A stretch of DNA of 64,000 nt from Streptomyces sp. NBC_01723 (GTDB lineage Bacteria > Actinomycetota > Actinomycetes > Streptomycetales > Streptomycetaceae). Where the stretch lies: contig NZ_CP109171.1 of NCBI RefSeq assembly GCF_036246005.1, positions 558,001 to 622,000 of the forward strand, given 5' to 3'. How positions within the stretch are numbered: the stretch's first letter is position 1; each line of letters opens with the position of its first letter. Made by a program: the position numbers and the translations under genes. Positions 43,883-52,514 of this stretch are shown in pieces. The notes under the pieces are model-generated. The model was not told where the DNA came from, searched no databases, and saw nothing but the letters and a program-made list of their open reading frames with translations.

Positions 43883-44818
43883 TCAGCGGGCGGCGGTGGG
43901 CGGCAGTTGGGCCGGACTCACCTGTTCGCCCAGTACCTCCGCCATGAACTGGACGAGCCAGCGCTGCGCCGGAGCGCGCGAGGACTCGTGCCGCGCGTAC
44001 AGGGCGATCTCGATCGGCTCGGTCTCGAACGGCAGGCGCACCAGGCGCACCCGGTGCGAGGCGGTGAAGACCTCTCCGACGAACTCGGGGACGATGGCGA
44101 CGAGATCGGTCTGCTCCAGCAGGTAGGGCAGCATCGAGAAGCGGGTGGCGTCCACGGCGACCCGTTCCAGGAGTCCGTGCGCGGCCAGCACCGCCCGGGG
44201 CGCGACGTGTCCGCTCGGCCCGAACACCGTCGCGTGGTGCTCGGCGGCGAGGTCCGCCAGTGTGGCCGCGTCGCCCCGGATGCGCGGATGGTCCGCGGCG
44301 ACCATCAGGACGTAGCGCTCCCGGAAGAGCGGGACCCGCACGGTCAGGTGCGAGGTGATCACCGGGGTGGCCACGAACACGTCGAGGTCGCCGCGGCGCA
44401 GCTGGCTCTCGGCGTCCTCCACGTCGAAGGGCCGGACGGTGAACGACACGCCCGGCGCCCGCTCGCGCGCGGCGGCGAGGAGCCTCGGCAGCAGCGTCGC
44501 CTCGCCGAGGTCGGACAGCGCGATGGTGAAGCGCCCGGACATGGTGGCGGGGTCGAACACGTCGCCCTGCCGGACCGTCCCGTCGATCTCCGCCAGGGCG
44601 CGCTGGAGCGGCTCGTACAGCCGCCGGGCGCCGGCCGTGGGCGTCAGTCCGCGCCCGTTGCGGCGGAACAGCTCGTCGTCGAAGTGGCGCCGGAGCTTGC
44701 CCAGGCTATAGCTGACGGTGGGCTGCGTGACGTGCAGCGTCTCGGCGGTGGCCGTGACGCTGCCGGTCTCGTACAGGAGCACGAAGACCCGGGCGAGGTT
44801 GAGATCGAAGCTGCCCAT
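43883..44818 (-). CDS. LysR regulator divergent from the benzoylformate pathway
   Basis: LTTR of 311 residues. HTH in SVTATAETLHVTQPTVSYSLGKLRRHF (residues 18-45) and effector domain FTIALSDLGEATLLPRLLAAARERAP, of the NodD/LinR-like group. ATG 44818 gives MGSFDLNLARVF, the family's common N terminus. It diverges from the decarboxylase gene across about 95 bases, which contain ATAT-rich half sites (ATATCGAC...TATATCGG, 44817-44838). Likely controls the three plus-strand genes in response to an aromatic acid. Confidence 0.9.
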   Translation of the reverse strand: MGSFDLNLARVFVLLYETGSVTATAETLHVTQPTVSYSLGKLRRHFDDELFRRNGRGLTPTAGARRLYEPLQRALAEIDGTVRQGDVFDPATMSGRFTIALSDLGEATLLPRLLAAARERAPGVSFTVRPFDVEDAESQLRRGDLDVFVATPVITSHLTVRVPLFRERYVLMVAADHPRIRGDAATLADLAAEHHATVFGPSGHVAPRAVLAAHGLLERVAVDATRFSMLPYLLEQTDLVAIVPEFVGEVFTASHRVRLVRLPFETEPIEIALYARHESSRAPAQRWLVQFMAEVLGEQVSPAQLPPTAAR

Positions 44819-44912
44819 ATCGACGGAGTCTATATCGGGGCAACGAAACATCTATTGGTGCCCATGTCGCGGGGTGCCTAGCGTGTCGGACGTCACTTCG
44901 AAAGGAACGTCC

Positions 44913-46493
44913 GTGTCATCCGTGCGTCGTGTCTCCCACGAGTTCCTGGAGCGCCAGGGACTCACCACCGTCTTCGGTAACCCGGGCTCCAACGAGCTGC
45001 CTTTCCTCGCCGGACTGCCCGACGGTTTCCGCTACGTCCTCGGCCTGCACGAGGGCGCCGTCGTCGGGATGGCCGACGGGTACGCCCAGGCGACCGGGCG
45101 CCCGGTCCTGGTCAACCTGCACGCCGCCTCCGGTTCCGGCAACGCGATGGGCGCGCTGACGAACGCGGTGGCCGCGCGCACCCCGCTGGTGGTGCTGGCC
45201 GGCCAGCAGGTCAGGCCCGCCATCGGCCCGGAGGCCAACCTGGCCAGCGTCGACGCGCCCGCCCTGATGAAGCCGCTGGTGGGCTGGGCGGCGGAACCGG
45301 CGTGCGCCGAGGACGTGCCGCGCGCCCTCGCCCAGGCCGTCTTCGAGGCGCGGCTCCAGCGGCGGCCGACGTACCTCTCGGTGCCGTACGACGACTGGTC
45401 GGCCGAGGCCGGCGACAACGCGGCGGCGGTACTGGACCGGCGGGTCGAGCTGGCCGCCGTGCCCGGCGCCGGGCAGAGTCACCGGCTCGTCGAGCGGGTC
45501 GCCGCCGCCCGGCGCCCCGCCCTCGTGCTGGGCGGCGACATCGACTCCGACGGCCTCTTCGACGACGCGGTCCGGCTGGCCGAGCGGCTGGGCGCTCCGG
45601 TGTGGGCGGCCCCCTCGCTGTTCCGGCTGCCCTTCCCCAACCGGCACCCGCAGTTCCAGGGGGTGCTGCCCGCCGGAATCGCACCGGTCTCGGCGGCGTT
45701 CGAGGGCCACGACCTCGTGCTCGTGCTGGGCGCGCCGGTCTTCCGTTACCACGAGCACCTCCCCGGCGCCTATCTTCCCGAGGGCACCCGGCTGGTCCAG
45801 GTGACCGGGGACGCCTCGGCCGCCGCGCGGGCGCCGATGGGCGAGGCCCTGGTCGCCGACCCCTCGGCCGTCGTCGACCTGCTCCTGAAGTCGCTGGACG
45901 CGCCCGCGAGGCCCGCGGCGCCCTACCGGCCGGTGCCCGCACCGCTCACCGCCGAGGGTCCCGGTCTCCACCCCGAGCAGGTCTTCGCCGCCCTGCGCGA
46001 CGAACTGCCCGAGGACACGGCGTACGTCGTCGAGTCGACGTCGACCAACGCGGCCTGGTGGCGCCAGATGGATCTGCGCCGCCCCGGCTCCTACTACTTC
46101 CCGGCGGCCGGCGGGCTCGGTTTCGGCCTGCCCGGCGCGGTGGGTGTCGCGATGGCCCGGCCCGGCCGCCCGGTCGTGGCGGTGGTCGGCGACGGCTCGG
46201 CCAACTACGGCATCACCGCACTGTGGACGGCGGCGCAGCACCGGGTTCCGCTGACCGTCGTACTGCTGCGCAACGGCACGTACGGGGCGCTGCGCTGGTT
46301 CGGCGGGCTGCTCGGCGTGCCGGACGCCCCCGGCCTCGACATCCCGGGGCTGGACTTCACCCGTATCGCCGAGGGCTACGGCGTCGCCGCCCGGCACGTC
46401 GAGGGCGCCGAGGAGCTGCGCGCCGTCCTCGCCGAACCGGCGGCCGGGCCCCGGCTGATCCAGGTGGACACGGCGCTCACCACGCCCTCCTGA
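44913..46493 (+). CDS. mdlC: Benzoylformate decarboxylase
   Basis: ThDP-dependent enzyme converting benzoylformate to benzaldehyde and CO2, 526 residues against 528 in Pseudomonas putida MdlC. Strong block matches: FGNPGSNELPFL with the active-site Ser, NLHAASGSGNAMGAL with the active-site His, YLSVPYDDW, STSTNAAWWRQM, GSYYFPAAGGLGFGLP, and the ThDP motif GDGSANYGITALWTAAQ...NGTYGALRWF. GTG 44913 follows AAAGGA by 6 bases. First gene of a three-gene unit with a dehydrogenase and an aromatic-acid carrier. Confidence 0.93.
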   Translation: MSSVRRVSHEFLERQGLTTVFGNPGSNELPFLAGLPDGFRYVLGLHEGAVVGMADGYAQATGRPVLVNLHAASGSGNAMGALTNAVAARTPLVVLAGQQVRPAIGPEANLASVDAPALMKPLVGWAAEPACAEDVPRALAQAVFEARLQRRPTYLSVPYDDWSAEAGDNAAAVLDRRVELAAVPGAGQSHRLVERVAAARRPALVLGGDIDSDGLFDDAVRLAERLGAPVWAAPSLFRLPFPNRHPQFQGVLPAGIAPVSAAFEGHDLVLVLGAPVFRYHEHLPGAYLPEGTRLVQVTGDASAAARAPMGEALVADPSAVVDLLLKSLDAPARPAAPYRPVPAPLTAEGPGLHPEQVFAALRDELPEDTAYVVESTSTNAAWWRQMDLRRPGSYYFPAAGGLGFGLPGAVGVAMARPGRPVVAVVGDGSANYGITALWTAAQHRVPLTVVLLRNGTYGALRWFGGLLGVPDAPGLDIPGLDFTRIAEGYGVAARHVEGAEELRAVLAEPAAGPRLIQVDTALTTPS

Positions 46494-46553
46494 CCGCACC
46501 GAGGCTCCGAGCATCCCGAGAACGCGCACGAAGAGCACGAGGAAAGGGACACG

Positions 46554-48008
46554 ATGACACTCCTGGACAGCGACGTCTGGGGCCGGAAGTTCTACAGCGA
46601 CGGCTGGCAGGACTCCCCGGTCGAGCATCCGGTGACCGAGCCGGCCACCGGCGACCGGCTCGGCGCGGTCGGGCTGGCCACGGCCGAGGACGTGGGCCGC
46701 GCCGCCGCCCGGGCCGCCGAGGCCCAGCGCTCCTGGGCGGCGACCGGGCCGCAGGAGCGGGCCGCGGTACTGCGGCGCGCGGGTGAGCTGTTCACCGAGC
46801 ACGCCGCCGAGATCGAGGACTGGCTGGTGCGCGAGGGCGGCTCGGTACGGTCCAAGGCCGCTTTCGAGGTGGGGCTCGCGGTCGGCGAGTGCTTCGAATG
46901 CGCGGGTCTGCCGACGTACCCGCAGGGCGAGGTGCTCACCTCCGAGGAGGCCCGCTGGTCGCTCGCCCGCCGCCGCCCGGCCGGTGTCGTGAGCGTGATC
47001 GCGCCCTTCAACTTCCCGCTCATCCTGGGTCTGCGCTCCGTGGCGCCGGCGCTGGCCCTGGGCAACGCCGTGCTGCTCAAGCCCGACCCGCGGACCGCGG
47101 TCGGCGGCGGTGTGGTCATCGCCCGGATCTTCGAGGAGGCCGGACTGCCCGCCGGTGTCCTGCACCTGCTGCCGGGCGACGGCGCGGTCGGCCAGGCGGT
47201 CGTCGAGGCGCCGGAGGTGCGGGTCGTCTCCTTCACCGGCTCCACGCCGGTCGGGCGGGCGATCGGCGAGCGGGCCGGGCGGCTGCTGAAGCGGGCCCAT
47301 CTGGAACTCGGCGGGAACAACGCGCTGGTCGTGCTGGACGGCGCGGACGTGCCGAAGGCGGCCTCGGCGGGCGCGTTCGGCTCCTACCTGCACCAGGGGC
47401 AGATCTGCATGACGACCGGCCGGCACATCGTGCACGAGTCGCTGGTGGAGGAGTACACGGCCGCGCTCGCCGCGAAGGCCGACGCCCTGCAGGTCGGCGA
47501 CCCGGCCCGCGAGGACGTGGCGCTCGGCCCGCTGATCGACCGCCGTCAGCTGGAGCGGGTGCACGGCATCGTCACCGACAGCGTCGCGGCCGGCGCGAAG
47601 GTCGCCGCGGGCGGCGAGACCGACGGCGCCGGATACCGCGCCACCGTCCTCACGGGTCTGACGACCGACATGCCCGCGTGGCGCGAGGAGATCTTCGGCC
47701 CCGTCGCGCCGGTCATCGCCTTCTCCACGCTGGAGGAGGCCGCGCGCATCGTCAACGACTGCGAGTTCGGGCTGTCGGTCGGCATCCTCGGCGATGTCGG
47801 TACGGCGATGAAGCTGGCCGACCGGATCGACTCCGGCAAGGTGCACATCAACGAGCAGACCGTGAGCGACGAGCCCAACGCCCCCTTCGGCGGGGTCAAG
47901 TCCTCGGGCACCGGCTCCCGTTTCGGCGGCGCCGCGGCCAACGTCGAGGCGTTCACCGAGACCCAGTGGGTGACGGTCCGCCCGGACATCGCCGACTACC
48001 CGTTCTGA
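46554..48008 (+). CDS. Benzaldehyde dehydrogenase (aldehyde dehydrogenase family)
   Basis: NAD(P)-dependent aldehyde dehydrogenase of 484 residues. Catalytic Cys in GQICMTTGRHIV (about 285), general-base Glu in LELGGNNAL (about 252), cofactor loop FTGSTPVGRAIGERAG and PFNFPLILGLRSV. Preceded by the decarboxylase that makes benzaldehyde and followed by a benzoate-type transporter, so oxidation of benzaldehyde to benzoate is the natural role. GGAAAGGGA ribosome site before ATG 46554. Other aromatic aldehydes are possible. Confidence 0.9.
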   Translation: MTLLDSDVWGRKFYSDGWQDSPVEHPVTEPATGDRLGAVGLATAEDVGRAAARAAEAQRSWAATGPQERAAVLRRAGELFTEHAAEIEDWLVREGGSVRSKAAFEVGLAVGECFECAGLPTYPQGEVLTSEEARWSLARRRPAGVVSVIAPFNFPLILGLRSVAPALALGNAVLLKPDPRTAVGGGVVIARIFEEAGLPAGVLHLLPGDGAVGQAVVEAPEVRVVSFTGSTPVGRAIGERAGRLLKRAHLELGGNNALVVLDGADVPKAASAGAFGSYLHQGQICMTTGRHIVHESLVEEYTAALAAKADALQVGDPAREDVALGPLIDRRQLERVHGIVTDSVAAGAKVAAGGETDGAGYRATVLTGLTTDMPAWREEIFGPVAPVIAFSTLEEAARIVNDCEFGLSVGILGDVGTAMKLADRIDSGKVHINEQTVSDEPNAPFGGVKSSGTGSRFGGAAANVEAFTETQWVTVRPDIADYPF

Positions 48009-48075
48009 TCCCTCCGGCCGCCCCGGCCGTTCCGGCTCCGCTCACTCACACCCGTCCCCCGGGGGGAGAGTCATC

Positions 48076-49329
48076 ATGGCTTCCGCCACCACGTCCGACG
48101 CGCCCGCACAGGCCGGCCGCGCCGGCAACAGCTCCTGGACGGTGGTCCTTTGCTGGATCACCGTCCTGCTGGAGGGTTACGACCTCGTCGTCCTCGGCGC
48201 CATCATCCCCACCCTGCTCAAGACCCATCACCTCGGCATGACCGCGGGTGACGCGACCACCATCGCGACGCTGTCGCTCGTCGGCGTCGCCATCGGCGCG
48301 GTCTGCGTCGGTCCGCTGGCCGACCGGCTGGGCCGCCGCCGGCTGCTCATCGGCTCGGTCGTACTCTTCTCGGTCCTCACCGTCGTGGTGCCGCTGGCGG
48401 ACTCCGTCGCGATGTTCGCCGCGCTGCGCCTCCTCGCCGGTCTGGGCCTGGGCGCCTGCATGCCGGTCTCGCTGACGATGATGGCCGAGCACATGCCCGC
48501 CGCCCGCCGGGCGCGGGCCAGCACCCTGACGATGACCGGCTACCACACCGGTGCGGTGATCACCTCGCTGCTGGCCCTCCAGGTGGCCGACGACTGGGAG
48601 ATCCTCTTCTACCTGCTCGGCGTCGTCGGCCTCGTGATCGCCGTCGTCCAGTGGTTCAAGCTGCCGGAGTCGGAGGCGTTCGTCCGGGCCAAGCGGGACG
48701 GGGCCCGGCGGCTGCCGTTCACCGAGCTGCTCAAACCGGCCTACCTGCGGGCCGGCGTCGGCATCTGGGTCGCGTCGTTCATGGGCCTGCTCCTGGTCTA
48801 CGGCCTCAACACCTGGCTGCCGAAGCTCATGAACGACGCCGGCTACCCCGTGCCGACCGCCGTCACCCAGCTCCTCGTGCTCAATGTCGGCGGCGTCGTC
48901 GGTCTGGTCCTCGGTGGGTTCGTCGCCGACCGGCGAGGCATCAAGGGCACCACCATGGTCTGGTTCGCGGTCTCGGTGGTGATGCTGGGGTGTCTGAGCA
49001 TCCGCATGGAGAGCGATCTGATGCTCAACGTCGTCGTCTTCCTCACCGGCGTGTTCGTCTTCTCGGCCATGGTGCTCGTCTACGCCTACGTGACGAGCTT
49101 CTACCCGGCGTCCGTGCGGAGCACCGCGCTCGGTTCCGCGTCCGGGATCGGCCGGATCGGCTCGATCGTCGGCCCGTCGATCACCGGCGCGCTGGTCGCC
49201 TCGGGGGTGGGTCACCCGTGGGGCTTCTACTTCTTCGCCGCGGTCGCGGTCCTCGGCTTCCTGGCCGTCATGACGCTGCCCCGCGTCCGGGGGAACGACC
49301 CTGCGGAGGCCGCCGCGCCCGCGGGGTGA
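48076..49329 (+). CDS. MFS aromatic acid:H+ symporter (AAHS type)
   Basis: Twelve-helix carrier of 417 residues. The AAHS signature in helix 1 reads LLEGYDLVVLGAIIP (usually DGYD), and motif A is GPLADRLGRRRLL. The second-half motif FVADRRGIKGTTM is also present. Position after the decarboxylase and dehydrogenase suggests import of mandelate, benzoylformate or benzoate. Mandelate racemase, mandelate dehydrogenase and a benzoate-ring pathway are absent here. Confidence 0.9.
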   Translation: MASATTSDAPAQAGRAGNSSWTVVLCWITVLLEGYDLVVLGAIIPTLLKTHHLGMTAGDATTIATLSLVGVAIGAVCVGPLADRLGRRRLLIGSVVLFSVLTVVVPLADSVAMFAALRLLAGLGLGACMPVSLTMMAEHMPAARRARASTLTMTGYHTGAVITSLLALQVADDWEILFYLLGVVGLVIAVVQWFKLPESEAFVRAKRDGARRLPFTELLKPAYLRAGVGIWVASFMGLLLVYGLNTWLPKLMNDAGYPVPTAVTQLLVLNVGGVVGLVLGGFVADRRGIKGTTMVWFAVSVVMLGCLSIRMESDLMLNVVVFLTGVFVFSAMVLVYAYVTSFYPASVRSTALGSASGIGRIGSIVGPSITGALVASGVGHPWGFYFFAAVAVLGFLAVMTLPRVRGNDPAEAAAPAG

Positions 49330-49348
49330 TGGCGCACGGCACGCGGAA

Positions 49349-49382
49349 CGGGAGCAGTGGGTCCGGTGACCCGCTGCTCCCG
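49349..49382. terminator. Hairpin between the MFS carrier and PepSY lipoprotein
   Basis: 15-base stem CGGGAGCAGTGGGTC / GACCCGCTGCTCCCG with one G-T wobble and a 4-base loop, between convergent genes. Confidence 0.75.
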
Positions 49383-49405
49383 CCGGCGTCCGGGGGTTCG
49401 GTGAC

Positions 49406-50149
49406 TCAGTCGTTGTCGACGTCCTCGGTCAGAACCTTGCCGTTCGCCGCGTCGACACCGACGGTGGTCTTGTTCCAGTTGTCGGTGGACACCACGTCGA
49501 CGGCCCAGATGACCTGCTGGTTGTCGTTGTCGCCCAGTTCGACGTGGGTGACGGTGCCCTTGGCCGCGCCGGTGGCCGCCTTGACCGCCTGCTGCGGCGA
49601 CTGCTTGGCCTTGCCCAGCCAGTCGGCCGTCTGCTGCTTGTCGTCGGCGTCCTGGTCCGCGTCGGCCTGAATGCGGAAGACCTTCCCGCTGACCGCGTCG
49701 ATGTCGACGCGGTGCACGGTGCCGTCGGTCTCGGCGACCTTGGCCTCCCATTCCGGCGCGCCCTGACTTGGCGCCGGGTTCGGCATGCTGGGGCTCGGGG
49801 ATCCGGTCGGCGACGCGGTGGCGTCGGCCTCGGTGCGCTTGAGTTCGAGGTCCACGAGCTTGCTCTCGGGAACCTCCTTGACAGCGGTGTCGGCGGCCTT
49901 GTCCCAGGTGACCTTGGTCGCCGAGACGAGGTCCTTCCGCTCGGTCTGGTTCTCGTTCAGCGAGGGAGACCCGGTGGGGGACGCGGTGGAGGAATTGGTC
50001 GCGGTCGGAGACCCGGTCTGGGCCGCCTCCGCGACGCTCGAACGTGTCGTGTCGGCGTTCGTGCAGGCGGTCAGCAGCAGAACGGAGGTGCCCAGGGCAC
50101 CCATCACGGCCAGCGAACGCAGCGGCGGAAGTCGTCGTGCAGAGCTCAT
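49406..50149 (-). CDS. PepSY domain lipoprotein
   Basis: Exported lipoprotein of 247 residues. Signal with lipobox LLLTAC near residue 28. After a Ser/Thr-rich linker come two PepSY domains (residues about 73-165 and 170-247), seen in EWEAKVAETDGTVHRVDIDAVSGKV and QVIWAVDVVSTDNWNKTTVGVDAANGKVL. PepSY modules often inhibit or chaperone secreted peptidases; a secreted metalloprotease gene (snpA) is 1.3 kb away, but a functional link is conjecture. GGAGAG ribosome site before ATG 50149. Confidence 0.88.
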   Translation of the reverse strand: MSSARRLPPLRSLAVMGALGTSVLLLTACTNADTTRSSVAEAAQTGSPTATNSSTASPTGSPSLNENQTERKDLVSATKVTWDKAADTAVKEVPESKLVDLELKRTEADATASPTGSPSPSMPNPAPSQGAPEWEAKVAETDGTVHRVDIDAVSGKVFRIQADADQDADDKQQTADWLGKAKQSPQQAVKAATGAAKGTVTHVELGDNDNQQVIWAVDVVSTDNWNKTTVGVDAANGKVLTEDVDND

Positions 50150-50226
50150 GATGCTCTCCGTAACCCTTCCGTCACTCGGACACACCGGGCCCGTGGGAAA
50201 GTCACTCCATCGGCCGGATTGCGGAC

Positions 50227-51213
50227 TCAGCGGGCCCGGACGAACTCGACCCGGTCGGTGCCGCCCCCGGTCAGCGGGCGCCGGGGCAGCATCCGGATCC
50301 CCGCGCCCTCCAGCCACTCCCGGTACGCGGTGGACTGGCGGGCCACCTCCCAGTACGCCTCCTCCAGCGCCGGGAAGACGGCGTCCAGCTCGGCCCGGGT
50401 GCGCGCGGCCAGCAGGAGGCGTACGCCTATGGGGTCGCCGTACAGGCGCCGCACCGCCATGTCGGGACGGGACTGGGAGCTGGGCTGGCAGACGGTCACG
50501 ACCTCGCCGGTGGCGACGAGGGACGCGGCGGTGTGGTAATCGCCGTGCAGGACACGCGGGTTGAGGCCGACGGCGCGCAGCATGCGGTGCACGCCGTCCC
50601 ACTCGCCGTCGACGGTGGGGTCGACCATCCAGCGGTCGTCGGCCAGGTCGGCGAGGCGGACGACCGGGCGGGTGGCCGCGGGGTGGTCGGCGGGCAACAT
50701 GACGAACTGGGGTTCGCGCTCGACGAGGACGCGCAGGCGCAGCCCCTCGGGGACGTGCAGGGCGCTGCCCTCGACCTCGTGCACGAAGGCGACGTCGAGC
50801 TGTCCCTCGGTCACCCGGCGCAGCAGCGCGTTGGCGGAGACGTCCATCTGGAGGGTGGGCTCCAGGCCCGGGCGTCTGAGCCGGCGCAGCCAGCCGGCCA
50901 GGGCGCGGCTGGCGGTGGAGCCGACCCGCAGCCTGCTGTCGCCGCCGGCCGCGGCGGCGCGGGCCTCCCGGACCAGGGTGTTCATGTCGGTCAGCAGCGG
51001 ACGGGCCCGGCCGAGGACGGAGCGGCCGAGCGGGGTCGGGCGGCAGCCGGTGCGTTCGCGGACGAACAGGGGGCCGCCCAGGGCCTGTTCGATGCGGCTC
51101 AGCTGGGTGCTCAACGTGGGTTGGCTGACACCGAGTTGGCGCGCCGCCCGGTGCAGGCTGCCGGCGTCGGCGATGGCGCACAGCGCGCGTAGGTGCCTCA
51201 CCTCGAGCTCCAT
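50227..51213 (-). CDS. snpR: LysR activator of the neutral protease gene
   Basis: LTTR of 328 residues. HTH in SLHRAARQLGVSQPTLSTQLSRIEQALG (residues 18-45) and effector domain with RLRVGSTASRALAGWLRRL. It is divergent from snpA with a LysR-type palindrome in between, the classic snpR/snpA arrangement in Streptomyces, where SnpR is needed for protease expression. ATG 51213 (MELEVRHLRAL) is the family-typical start. Confidence 0.92.
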   Translation of the reverse strand: MELEVRHLRALCAIADAGSLHRAARQLGVSQPTLSTQLSRIEQALGGPLFVRERTGCRPTPLGRSVLGRARPLLTDMNTLVREARAAAAGGDSRLRVGSTASRALAGWLRRLRRPGLEPTLQMDVSANALLRRVTEGQLDVAFVHEVEGSALHVPEGLRLRVLVEREPQFVMLPADHPAATRPVVRLADLADDRWMVDPTVDGEWDGVHRMLRAVGLNPRVLHGDYHTAASLVATGEVVTVCQPSSQSRPDMAVRRLYGDPIGVRLLLAARTRAELDAVFPALEEAYWEVARQSTAYREWLEGAGIRMLPRRPLTGGGTDRVEFVRAR

Positions 51214-51318
51214 GCAGGGAGCGTAGGGCGGAACAGTTGGTTGCGCCAGGTGAACAAAACGCGGCGGATCAGGGCGAGTTCTGCACTCCCGTCCAAGCCG
51301 CACCCGAGTCGCGGTGAA

Positions 51319-51343
51319 CGGTGATAGCCCGGGCCTATCACCG
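51319..51343. promoter_or_regulatory. LysR-type (SnpR) binding palindrome
   Basis: CGGTGATAG-CCCGGGC-CTATCACCG, perfect 9-base arms containing a T-N11-A core. It lies 85 bases before snpA and 106 before snpR, the expected site for activation of snpA and autoregulation. Confidence 0.8.
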
Positions 51344-51427
51344 GTTGCCATCATCACAGCGGGGTCATGGACGCTCCACACTCACCGGTGACGACTTCTC
51401 CCCACTCCCCCACTCTAGGAGTCATCG

Positions 51428-52111
51428 ATGCGCATCAGCATGCCCCTCCTGTCCACCGCGGCCGGTCTCGGCCTGACCGCGGCCCTGCTCGGTACCGCTC
51501 CCGCCGCGACGGCCGCCACTCCCCAGGAGCCGTCGCACGCCGCCCACCTGGGCTTCGAGCCCTCGGCCGGCTCGGGCGAGGACGCGGCGGCGAACCGGGC
51601 GTTCTTCGAAGCGGTCATCAAGTCCGTGGCCGAGAAGCGCGCCGCCAGTCCGTCGTCAGCGGCGGCCGTCACCGTCTACTACAGCGCCACCAACGCGCCG
51701 AGCTTCCGCTCGCAGATATCCCGCTCCACCCAGATCTGGAACGGCTCGGTGTCCAACGTGCGGCTCGCGGAGAGAAGTTCCGGCGCCGACTTCGCGTACT
51801 ACGAGGGCAACGACTCGCGCGGCTCGTACGCCTCGACGGACGGGCACGGCAACGGGTACATCTTCCTCGACTACCGGCAGAACCAGCAGTACGACTCGAC
51901 GCGGGTGACCGCGCACGAGACGGGGCACGTGCTCGGCCTGCCCGACCACTACTCGGGACCGTGCAGCGAGCTGATGTCCGGCGGCGGCCCCGGCCCGTCG
52001 TGCACCAACGCCTACCCGAACTCCGCCGAGCGCAGCCGGGTGAACCAGCTGTGGGTCAACGGCTTCAAGGCGGCCCTCGACAAGGCGCTGGAGAAGACCT
52101 CCGCGCGCTGA
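51428..52111 (+). CDS. snpA: Snapalysin (secreted small neutral metalloprotease, M7)
   Basis: Extracellular zinc protease of 227 residues as preproenzyme. Signal peptide (residues 1-29), a propeptide to about residue 80, then the mature catalytic domain starting near [14 protein letters not shown]. The zinc site is [15 protein letters not shown], matching snapalysin HExxHxxGxxD with Asp as third ligand. Two Cys in [16 protein letters not shown] form the conserved disulphide. Controlled by the divergent SnpR; a strong terminator follows. Confidence 0.95.
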   Translation: MRISMPLLSTAAGLGLTAALLGTAPAATAATPQEPSHAAHLGFEPSAGSGEDAAANRAFFEAVIKSVAEKRAASPSSAAAVTVYYSATNAPSFRSQISRSTQIWNGSVSNVRLAERSSGADFAYYEGNDSRGSYASTDGHGNGYIFLDYRQNQQYDSTRVTAHETGHVLGLPDHYSGPCSELMSGGGPGPSCTNAYPNSAERSRVNQLWVNGFKAALDKALEKTSAR

Positions 52112-52126
52112 CGGCCCGATGACACA

Positions 52127-52159
52127 CGCGGGGGCGGCCCGGCCGGGGCCGCCCCCGCG
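52127..52159. terminator. snpA terminator
   Basis: Perfect 14-base stem CGCGGGGGCGGCCC / GGGCCGCCCCCGCG with a 5-base loop, 15 bases after the stop codon. Confidence 0.85.
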
Positions 52160-52241
52160 TGCGCGTATATCGGCCCGCTTGCCCAAACCCATCGCGGGTA
52201 ACCGGAGTTCACATCTCTACGACCCCCGTGAGGAGTCCGAC

Positions 52242-52502
52242 ATGGACGAGCGGCAGACGCCCGCCGACAGCGATCTCGGCGACCTGGAACCGGGCACACG
52301 CCAGCGCGCCCAGTTGCGCACCCGCCTGTCCGACATCGCCTGGACCGCGCTGTGCGTCGTGCTCGCCCTGTGGGCGGTGTGGACCGTCGTCGATCTCGCC
52401 CGGGGCGCGACCGCCTGGGCGTACAGCGCCGTGGCCTGGGTGCTGCTGGCCACGGCGCTGGTCCTGCGCACGATGGCCATGCGGCGCAGGACGTCGTTGT
52501 AG
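52242..52502 (+). CDS. Small two-helix membrane protein
   Basis: 86-residue protein of unknown function: 30 polar N-terminal residues, then two hydrophobic helices (IAWTALCVVLALWAVWTVV and WAYSAVAWVLLATALVL) and an RRRTSL tail. A TGAGGAG ribosome site sits 6 bases before ATG 52242. Convergent with cbiZ, separated by 12 bases. No family assigned. Confidence 0.75.
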   Translation: MDERQTPADSDLGDLEPGTRQRAQLRTRLSDIAWTALCVVLALWAVWTVVDLARGATAWAYSAVAWVLLATALVLRTMAMRRRTSL

Positions 52503-52514
52503 CGGGGCGTGTAC

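Noticed and set aside
44916..47846. 976-codon minus-strand open frame
   Set aside because: Antisense of benzoylformate decarboxylase and aldehyde dehydrogenase; shadow due to codon bias.
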